Assembly: GCA_035293945.1 (NCBI GenBank)
Contig: DATGLV010000024.1
Span: 558,001-622,000, forward strand
Source: VAZQ01 sp035293945
Lineage (GTDB): Bacteria; Pseudomonadota; Alphaproteobacteria; Rhizobiales; Xanthobacteraceae
Length of the DNA stretch: 64,000 nt
Direction: 5' to 3'
Positions 58,593 through 64,000 of the stretch are shown piece by piece (the first letter of the stretch is position 1; the number at the start of each line of letters is the position of its first letter). The notes under the pieces are model-generated. The model searched no databases. It worked only from the letters and a program-made list of their open reading frames with translations, and was not told where the DNA came from. The position numbers were made by a program, and so were the translations under genes.

Positions 58593-59486
58593 TCAGCGTT
58601 GCCGGTCCTTGAAATACTTCAGATCCGGCGGGCGCTGGTCCTTGCGCACCGGCATCAGCTTGCCGTCCGCGCTCATGTAGTAGCTATCGTGGCCGATCGC
58701 GACCATCGAGTTCGTCTCGATACAGGTGCTCTCGGTCCAGCGATGGCTCGGATTGAGGGTGTATTTCTTGTCCACGGTCCATGGTCGGGTCAGCGCATGG
58801 TCGATCACGGTGATCTCGTCGTGCATGAGCTTCGGATCGGTCGGGTCGCGATAAATCCGTTCCTTGAAGATCGACTGGCCGTCGAAATGCAGCGGTATGC
58901 CGCTCGCATCATAGGTGCGAGGGCCTTTGAACGGCCCGCGCGTCTCGGCTTCCAGCACCGAATAAGTCCCCTCCGCGTCCTGGTCGGCCCAGCGGCCGAT
59001 CGAGTAACCCGCAAAGCTCGGAGTGAGGTCCGTCGGGAAATCGCGGCCGTCGGTGTAGATGCGCCGGATGGGCTCCTGGTTGCTGGTCAATATGTAGGTG
59101 ACCTTGGGGGTCGCGACGAACTCCATCGGCGCGAAGGCGATGGTCATGATCGGCATGCCGCCGGGCATGCAGCGCACACCATGATTGAAGAACAGTCCCT
59201 CGCCCCCTTCGGCCTGGTCGGCAAGGCTCTGCCGGTAAACTTGCTCGTATTCGGGCGTCAGCGGCGCTTCCTGCCCCCACGCCCAGGGCTTGCTCTGGTC
59301 ATGTGAAGGCTGCCCGCCCGCGGTGCGGGTGCCGTTGCCGGGATCGATCACCCAATTCGGCGGATACCACCTTTCCCACGCTCCGCTCCAATCCGGATAC
59401 TTCGGCTCGCCCGCGTGCGCGGCGCCAACTATTGTCATCAGGAGGGCACCGCCTCCCATTACGTTGATTAGTCGTCGACAAGTCAT
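58593..59486 (-). CDS. exported PDWSGQW/DLRYF-family protein, copy H
   Basis: 297 residues from the ATG at 59486 (GGGAGGTCCACC). Signal peptide 1-25 (AHA-G). Marks: YPDWSGAWE, GQPSHDQSKPWAWGQEAPLTPEY, LADQAEGG, Cys in RCMPGGMP, RRIYTDGRDFP, YSIGRWAD, GPFKGPRTYDASG, DGQSIFKERI, LMHDEIT, DHALTRPWTV, Cys in TCIETNSMVAIG, PPDLKYFK. The GPFKGPR form is shared with copy B and the GQPS-DQSKPW segment with C and D. First gene of the H-G pair. Confidence 0.75.
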   Translation of the reverse strand: MTCRRLINVMGGGALLMTIVGAAHAGEPKYPDWSGAWERWYPPNWVIDPGNGTRTAGGQPSHDQSKPWAWGQEAPLTPEYEQVYRQSLADQAEGGEGLFFNHGVRCMPGGMPIMTIAFAPMEFVATPKVTYILTSNQEPIRRIYTDGRDFPTDLTPSFAGYSIGRWADQDAEGTYSVLEAETRGPFKGPRTYDASGIPLHFDGQSIFKERIYRDPTDPKLMHDEITVIDHALTRPWTVDKKYTLNPSHRWTESTCIETNSMVAIGHDSYYMSADGKLMPVRKDQRPPDLKYFKDRQR

Positions 59487-59755
59487 GGTGGACCTCCCTG
59501 TTTTCCCGAAACGAAGGAGCTGCCCCTGCACAAGCTGGGCAGGCCATCAACACTGCGACATGAACACCGACAGACGAGCAGTGCCATGCGGCGACTGCCG
59601 GAAGCCGCAACGGGCGGCGGGCGCTATAATGCTCGCTCTATGGGCACTGATGTTGCTGCTTCCGGGCTAAGCTACACCAATCTGCTTCGGGATCGAAGGG
59701 GTCGCCGGAAATCGGCCAGACGGCCTAAAGCATGTCTCGATCGAAAGGATTCACC

Positions 59756-59878
59756 TCGGTCGCCACCCGCGGGCATAGCCCGTCGAAGACGGGCGTAAGA
59801 CGCCTGATGACCCGCGGGTCCATCTTTTTCGCAAGACGATGGATTGCCGGGTCAAGCCCGGCAATGAAGTCGGAATGG
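59756..59878. repeat. dispersed intergenic palindromic repeats
   Basis: CCCGCGGG (about 59767) reappears as CCCGCGGG (about 59811) around CCCGTCGAAGACGGG. A perfect hairpin ATTGCCGGG-tcaag-CCCGGCAAT follows at 59843-59865. Same class as at 23548, 38730 and 42654. Confidence 0.7.
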
Positions 59879-59900
59879 ATCAGTTCGACCGAGATCCGCT

Positions 59901-60299
59901 TTAGTTCACCGTGATAGTGATCGTGGTTGGGCTGCGCTGGCCGTCTGGATATTGGACAACGTAGGAGAGCGAATCCATTCCGTGAAATCCATCTGCCGAC
60001 TTGTACAGGACCTCGTTGCCAGTGATGGTCTTACCGGCACACGGACCGGTGTTGCCGGTCCGTGGGACGCTGTCCGGGATCGTGCTGGCACCCTGCACGA
60101 TTGAGACTGCACCGTGCTGAGGCTTCTTCGTGATGGTTATCTTGGTCTCCCGCGCATTGCAGTTCCGGTCCCAGGCGTGCTCGTGGGCAAGGAGGGAATC
60201 CATCCCGGACACGGCCGTCCGCGTGAGCGTGAGCACCTGAGCGAAGGTAACGCTGCAGCTTGCCGCGGTTATCAGCAAGCCTGCGAGAAGTCTGCGCAT
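59901..60299 (-). CDS. exported single-domain Ig-like (cadherin-like) protein
   Basis: 132 residues from the ATG at 60299 (MRRLLAGLL). Signal peptide 1-20 (TFA-Q). The C-terminal part has the bacterial Ig-like pattern ITKKPQHGAVSI, VLYKSADGFHGMDSLSYVVQYPDG and TTITITV, normally seen as repeats in large surface proteins. Two cysteines are present (NCNARET, GPCAGKT). A stand-alone unit is unusual. Function unknown. Divergent from the gene at 60595. Confidence 0.7.
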   Translation of the reverse strand: MRRLLAGLLITAASCSVTFAQVLTLTRTAVSGMDSLLAHEHAWDRNCNARETKITITKKPQHGAVSIVQGASTIPDSVPRTGNTGPCAGKTITGNEVLYKSADGFHGMDSLSYVVQYPDGQRSPTTITITVN

Positions 60300-60594
60300 G
60301 AGATCGGTCTCCACGCGGCTCAATAATCTTCCAGCGCAAATGCTCCGACGTGCGAAGCCTACTCACGTCACCCTCTTGCAACCTGCGCGACAGAGAGATG
60401 ATTGGCGGGGCCGCAGCGCGAGGCACCGCAACTGTCGCAATATCGCATCTCGCAATATCGCGCTTCACATAACCATCATAAATGACACCGGAGGTTTTCG
60501 AAACTGTCACAACCCTGTAATTCGCATCCGGGAGGTTTTGTGCTGGCGTGCGTGGGGGATTCCAATGGCGCACGCGCTGACAGGGGATGGGGTT
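60300..60594. other. divergent promoter region with small repeats
   Basis: Between the two divergent exported genes, TCGCAATATCGC occurs twice in tandem at about 60434-60460, and GGAGGTTTT occurs at about 60490 and 60532. These may be regulatory but I cannot name a factor. No gene is supported. Confidence 0.4.
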
Positions 60595-62190
60595 ATGACA
60601 AGTGCAGAGTCTACGTTGCGCGGTCCAATTCGGGCCGTTCTCCTCGCCGGCATCAGCGCGCTGGCGGTTTCGGTCTCCGGCAGTGGGGCTGGTGCGAGCA
60701 CCTTTTTATTGCCGGGTTCGCTGTTGATCAGCACGACGACGTACAGCGACGCGGGCGCTGTTTCCAATCTGGTGGCCAACAGCTCGAAGCTCCCCGGCAG
60801 CAAAGCGGGAAAGACCTCTACGGCGGTTTCCGGCGGCAATTACGCCACCGTGTTCAACAACGCGAGTGTTGACGGTTCCTTCGGCGTAACCTCCCCGATA
60901 ACGCTGCAGGATATCAATGTCACCACGTCACCCGGCTCCGTCAACGGTACGCTGGCAATCAACCCGAACGTGGTCTCGACCAGCTTCAGCTCGAAGTCGG
61001 AATTGGGCCTCAATATCGCCAAGACATCGTCCGGGCTCGTGGCGACCTTTATGGGCTACGCCGGCGGCGGGGTCGGCAACCTCGATGTCTCCAACTCCGA
61101 TACGACCGCATACAAGGACACGACCAACCCGGTCACCAGCTTCTTTGCACCCGGCTCCAATCAAACCTATGCGTTCAACCGGACAGTCGTGGCGGTCGGC
61201 GCGAACGGGAACGTAAGCACCACCCAGACTCTTGCGTACGGCGGCAATAATGGCCGCGCTGCGGTGCTGGCTCCAAACGGGCTCTACTATACGGTCGGCA
61301 ACTCCAACAATGGATCGGGCACCCCGACACAGCTCACCACCAGCACGGGTCTCGAGGTGGTCACGCCGGGCTCGACCCCGAACTCGACCATGGTCGATCC
61401 GAGCTTCCAGTCGATCCCTGGTGACAAGGCCGGCAAGGACAACAACTTCCGCGGCCTCACGCTGTATAACGGCAATTTGTATTTCACCAAGGGAAGCGGC
61501 AGCAACGGCATCGACACCGTCTACACGGTCAGCAATCCCGGTGGGCAGCTCCCGACCACCACAACGGCGAATTCGGCCAGTATCAGCATTCTGCCCGGCT
61601 TTCCAACGGGATCAGCAAAAGCCGGGCCGGACTACACGCCGTTTGGCCTGTTCTTCGCAAATCGCGATACTCTCTATGTCGCGGATGAAGGCAGCGGGGA
61701 CGCGACCGACACCTCGCTGCATGCCGGTCTGGAGAAATGGAGCCTGATCAAAGGCACCTGGAAGCTGGATTACATTCTGCAAGACGACTTGATCGGGACT
61801 CAATACACGCCCAAAGGCACCAACAGCGGCATTTCCGGAAGCTGGCCGACCGTCACTACGGTTGGACTGCGCAACCTCGCGGGTCGCGTCAACAAGGATG
61901 GGACCGTGACATTGTGGGCCACCACATCGACGTCGAGCGCTTCCGGCGACAATGGCGCCGACCCCAATGAGATCGTCCAGATCACGGATGTGCTGAGCGA
62001 CAAGACATTGCCGAACGAGACATTCTCGGTTCTCGACGGTCCTGAATACGGCCTCCGCTACGGTGGTGTGGCTTTCGCCGCGACCACGCCCTTGCCTTCG
62101 GCATGGACCATGATGCTGATCGGACTGGTTGGCCTCGGCTTCGTAGGCTTCCGCCGCCGAAGGGGTTCCGCGCTGCCGGCAGCAGCGTGA
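60595..62190 (+). CDS. large exported beta-rich protein with PEP-CTERM-like sorting signal
   Basis: 531 residues from the ATG at 60595 (GGGGATGGGGTT upstream). Signal peptide near 1-37 (GAGA-S). Ser/Thr/Asn/Gly-rich mature part with repeated strands of beta-propeller style (NGRAAVLAPNGLYYTVGNSN; FRGLTLYNGNLYFTKGSGS; PFGLFFANRDTLYVADEG; GLRNLAGRVNKDGTVTLWATT). The C-terminus PLPSAWTMMLIGLVGLGFVGFRRRRG is a PEP-CTERM-like anchor. Probably a surface or extracellular protein processed by an exosortase encoded elsewhere. Substrate unknown. Confidence 0.75.
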   Translation: MTSAESTLRGPIRAVLLAGISALAVSVSGSGAGASTFLLPGSLLISTTTYSDAGAVSNLVANSSKLPGSKAGKTSTAVSGGNYATVFNNASVDGSFGVTSPITLQDINVTTSPGSVNGTLAINPNVVSTSFSSKSELGLNIAKTSSGLVATFMGYAGGGVGNLDVSNSDTTAYKDTTNPVTSFFAPGSNQTYAFNRTVVAVGANGNVSTTQTLAYGGNNGRAAVLAPNGLYYTVGNSNNGSGTPTQLTTSTGLEVVTPGSTPNSTMVDPSFQSIPGDKAGKDNNFRGLTLYNGNLYFTKGSGSNGIDTVYTVSNPGGQLPTTTTANSASISILPGFPTGSAKAGPDYTPFGLFFANRDTLYVADEGSGDATDTSLHAGLEKWSLIKGTWKLDYILQDDLIGTQYTPKGTNSGISGSWPTVTTVGLRNLAGRVNKDGTVTLWATTSTSSASGDNGADPNEIVQITDVLSDKTLPNETFSVLDGPEYGLRYGGVAFAATTPLPSAWTMMLIGLVGLGFVGFRRRRGSALPAAA

Positions 62191-62268
62191 CCTAGTCGAA
62201 AAAGCGGAGCAACGAGCGAGCCTCGCGGCTCACAGGACGGTTGCTTTTCTACCCATCGGGGAACAGGC

Positions 62269-62298
62269 GATGCGTAAAGCGGAGAGGCTTTACGCATC
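62269..62298. terminator. bidirectional terminator-like inverted repeat
   Basis: A perfect 12-bp inverted repeat GATGCGTAAAGC-ggagag-GCTTTACGCATC lies between the convergent genes ending at 62190 and 62331. There is no U-run, so it may be a different kind of dyad. Confidence 0.55.
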
Positions 62299-62330
62299 AG
62301 CTTGATGCCGGCGTCAGCAATCTTTGACGA

Positions 62331-62774
62331 TCAAAGCCCAGCGGCGCCGCCCGTTCCGCCGTTGAAGAAGCCCCCATGGGCGGGGCCTCCATTGCCGCCC
62401 GCGCCGCCCGCCCCACCATTTATCAAGCCGCCGTTGCCGCCCGTTCCAAACAGGCCGCCAGCACCACCATTGCCACCCGCGCCAAACAAGCCGCCCGCAC
62501 CACCATTGCCGCCGATATTCTTGAGGCCGTTGTTGTTGGGACCGGCGTTGCCGCCGTTGCCGCCCAATCCGATGGGACCGCTATTGGTGTTGCCCATGTT
62601 GGTCTTGGAACTGTGGTGGTCGCCGTCGTGATGCCCGGTCACGGTCAGATGGGTCGTATTGCCCATGTTGCTCCCGAAATTCCCACCCATGTGGCCCATT
62701 CCCCCATGCGCGAAGGCGGGAGCGGAGCCGAGCAAAACCAGAGCGGCTGCTGCAGCGTTGACGACGATCTTCAT
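62331..62774 (-). CDS. exported Gly/Asn-rich protein with GGNGGAGG repeats
   Basis: 147 residues from the ATG at 62774 (CGAGGAGATCGCATC upstream). Signal peptide 1-22 (AFA-H). Then HGGMGHMGGNFGSNMGNTTH, a His/Asp segment (GHHDGDHH), and repeats of GGNGGAGGLFGAGGNGG type to the end. The repeats look like the PGRS-type Gly-Asn repeats of mycobacteria, but the signal peptide and His-rich part are like those of the other Gly/His-rich genes here (14997, 28563). Function unknown. Confidence 0.65.
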   Translation of the reverse strand: MKIVVNAAAAALVLLGSAPAFAHGGMGHMGGNFGSNMGNTTHLTVTGHHDGDHHSSKTNMGNTNSGPIGLGGNGGNAGPNNNGLKNIGGNGGAGGLFGAGGNGGAGGLFGTGGNGGLINGGAGGAGGNGGPAHGGFFNGGTGGAAGL

Positions 62775-63079
62775 GATGCGATCTCCTCGGTTGGTGCGGC
62801 GCCTTGACCGGAAGCTGTCGCGGGGCCATCCCACGGTCTGCTCACTTCCGTGCACCGCCGATGTCCTCACCTTGAAGAAAATCGCGTCGCCTCATTGTGC
62901 GAAAACGCACATCCCCGCACTTCCGACACCTTCACGCCGACCGGGAGCGGGACCGAATGTGGCTTTGCCTCCCACACGCGGGTCGCTTCGCAGGACTACA
63001 TTTTCACCGCGTATCCGAAGAGATAGGTGAGGGCTGCGTCGCCGGCGAGCTCACGCGATAGGCCGGGACGGGCTCGATT
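62775..63079. other. intergenic, no supported gene
   Basis: About 305 bp between the Gly-rich gene and the end of the RND gene, on the same strand. Nothing supported. Confidence 0.4.
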
Positions 63080-64000
63080 TCACACCCTGTGCGTGTGGGC
63101 CTCCTCTGCGCCTGCGCCCCGCCGCTCCCTGGGCAGCGTAAAGGAGATAAGGACCGGCATGGCCAGGAGCACCGTTGGGAATTGCAGGATCAATCCGGCG
63201 ATGATGGACAAGGCAAGCGGTTGCTGGATGCCGGAGCCGGGCCCGAGCGCGAGCGCGAGCGGCAGCAGCGTGAAGACGGCGGCCAGCGTCGTCATGGTAA
63301 TGGGCCGCAAGCGGTTCCTGCTGGCCTCGCGCAAAGCCTGGAGCGCCGGCATATGGCGCGCAAGCTCGGTGTATTCGGACACGTAGAAGATCGCCATCTC
63401 GGTCGAGATGCCGATGATCATCGTCATGCCCATCAGCGCCGTGATGTTCAGCTCCACCCCGGTTGCCCACAGGATCATGAACACCGCGGTGGTCGAGAGC
63501 AGCGACGTGCTGATGATGATGAGCGGCAACCAGAACCGCTCGTACAGGAAGGCCAGCAGGATCACCTCCGCGACAAGCGCTGCGGCAAACACTTTGGCCA
63601 GTCCGGCAAACGCGATCTGCTGCTGCTTGTATAGCCCGCCGAGCTCATAACGCACTCCTTGGGGGAGCGCTCCGGGCTCATCGAGCACCTTCTGCACGTC
63701 GCTGATGGTCGAGCCGAGATCCCGTTTCTCGATCCGGGCGGTGACCGCGATCATCTGCTGCAGATTGGCGCGATGGACCTCCGGCTGCCCCGCCTCGCTC
63801 CCCAGGGTGGCGACCCGTTGCAGAGGAAAGATGTGACCATCGGAGGCGCGGATCGGCAGCTTCGCCACATCCTCATCGCGCCGACGCAGGGAGGGGCTGA
63901 GCCAAACCCGAACCCCGATCTGCTTGAGCGGCTGGGTGAGCTGGGTCGCGACGTTGCCGCTGAGGTAGTCGTTCATCTGCGAGGAGATGTCCTGGGTGGT
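63080..64000 (-). CDS. RND efflux pump inner-membrane subunit, C-terminal part (truncated by window edge)
   Basis: The frame is open to the window end; 307 residues are visible. It includes porter-domain sequence (RVWLSPSLRRRDEDVAKLPIRASDG, PLQRVATL) and the last helices: FYERFWLPLIIISTSLLSTTAVFMILW, LMGMTMIIGISTEMAIFYVSEY and RLRPITMTTLAAVFTLLPLALALGPGSGIQQPLA. The R-x-RPI-x-MTT motif and GPG are typical of AcrB/CzcA-type pumps. STEMAIF replaces the usual KNAILLV region, which is seen in some CzcA-like or VexF-type members. Proton-driven export of drugs or metals; the periplasmic partner is not in view. Confidence 0.88.
   Translation of the reverse strand, partial: TTQDISSQMNDYLSGNVATQLTQPLKQIGVRVWLSPSLRRRDEDVAKLPIRASDGHIFPLQRVATLGSEAGQPEVHRANLQQMIAVTARIEKRDLGSTISDVQKVLDEPGALPQGVRYELGGLYKQQQIAFAGLAKVFAAALVAEVILLAFLYERFWLPLIIISTSLLSTTAVFMILWATGVELNITALMGMTMIIGISTEMAIFYVSEYTELARHMPALQALREASRNRLRPITMTTLAAVFTLLPLALALGPGSGIQQPLALSIIAGLILQFPTVLLAMPVLISFTLPRERRGAGAEEAHTHRV

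Noticed and set aside
62380..62540. regular GCCGCC/CACCATTGCC repeats suggesting an array
   Set aside because: They encode the GGNGGAGG protein repeats on the minus strand; no unique spacers.

Overview
The window is high-GC DNA of alphaproteobacterial type, most like a Hyphomicrobiales (Bradyrhizobium/Xanthobacteraceae-type) chromosome. The grounds are the many small exported 'rhizobial' proteins of unknown function, DUF1488, DUF2188, DUF3658 and DUF6127 proteins, a PhoH protein, Bug-type solute-binding proteins, and many short intergenic palindromes with GACAAG or TCAAG loops. I saw no tRNA, rRNA, CRISPR array or insertion sequence.

Layout. 0-12 kb: end of a family 2 glycosyltransferase, a TPR-methyltransferase fusion, small membrane or exported proteins, an exported isochorismatase-fold protein lacking the usual nucleophile, PsiF-like duplicated-repeat proteins, YidB and a family 4-type glycosyltransferase. 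12-28 kb: a secreted HbpS plus tandem-ABM pair, a ClC channel, a cytochrome c'-like protein, a dihydroxyphthalate decarboxylase-like protein divergent from a Bug-type binding protein, PhoH, an outer-membrane barrel and an AraC regulator. 29-31.4 kb: a three-gene cassette (YPDDW-repeat protein, repeat-rich helical protein, DUF3658). 31.4-34.7 kb: a two-component system and a STAS protein. 34.8-41.7 kb: phage-derived tail-fibre and lysis cassette, interrupted by a low-GC acyltransferase, followed by two immunity-like genes each preceded by the relic of a toxin end. 41.8-47.5 kb: a minus-strand run of a molybdopterin hydroxylase large subunit, an MFS transporter, a Bug-type binding protein and a PAP2 phosphatase. 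47.7-64 kb: Ppx/GppA, RlmE, a DHA2 efflux pump, CsbD, two PEP-CTERM-like proteins, four more copies of the exported family described below and the end of an RND pump.

Two things stand out. First, eight paralogues (seven close, one distant) of one exported protein of about 280-300 residues are scattered over 54 kb on both strands (5.4, 9.1, 12.3, 19.8, 55.0, 56.8, 57.7 and 58.6 kb). All keep two cysteines. The seven close copies share a PDW-G-W N-terminus, an S/A-IGRW motif, a TRPW motif and a PPDL-YF-type C-terminus. Their neighbours are often HbpS, ABM or solute-binding proteins. I know of no function for them.

Second, an almost identical promoter-operator (TTGACG, 17 bp, TTATTT or CTATTT, with the palindrome GCAAAT-N6-ATTTGC across the spacer and -10) lies before both the YPDDW cassette (29231) and the tail/lysis cassette (34860). 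In each case a perfect or near-perfect intrinsic terminator follows within about 30 bp, and another lies just before the first gene. This resembles phage late promoters controlled by antitermination, and suggests that the YPDDW cassette and the lysis cassette belong to one switch. The toxin relics and immunity-like genes at its 3' end suggest a toxin-carrying or bacteriocin-like phage remnant.
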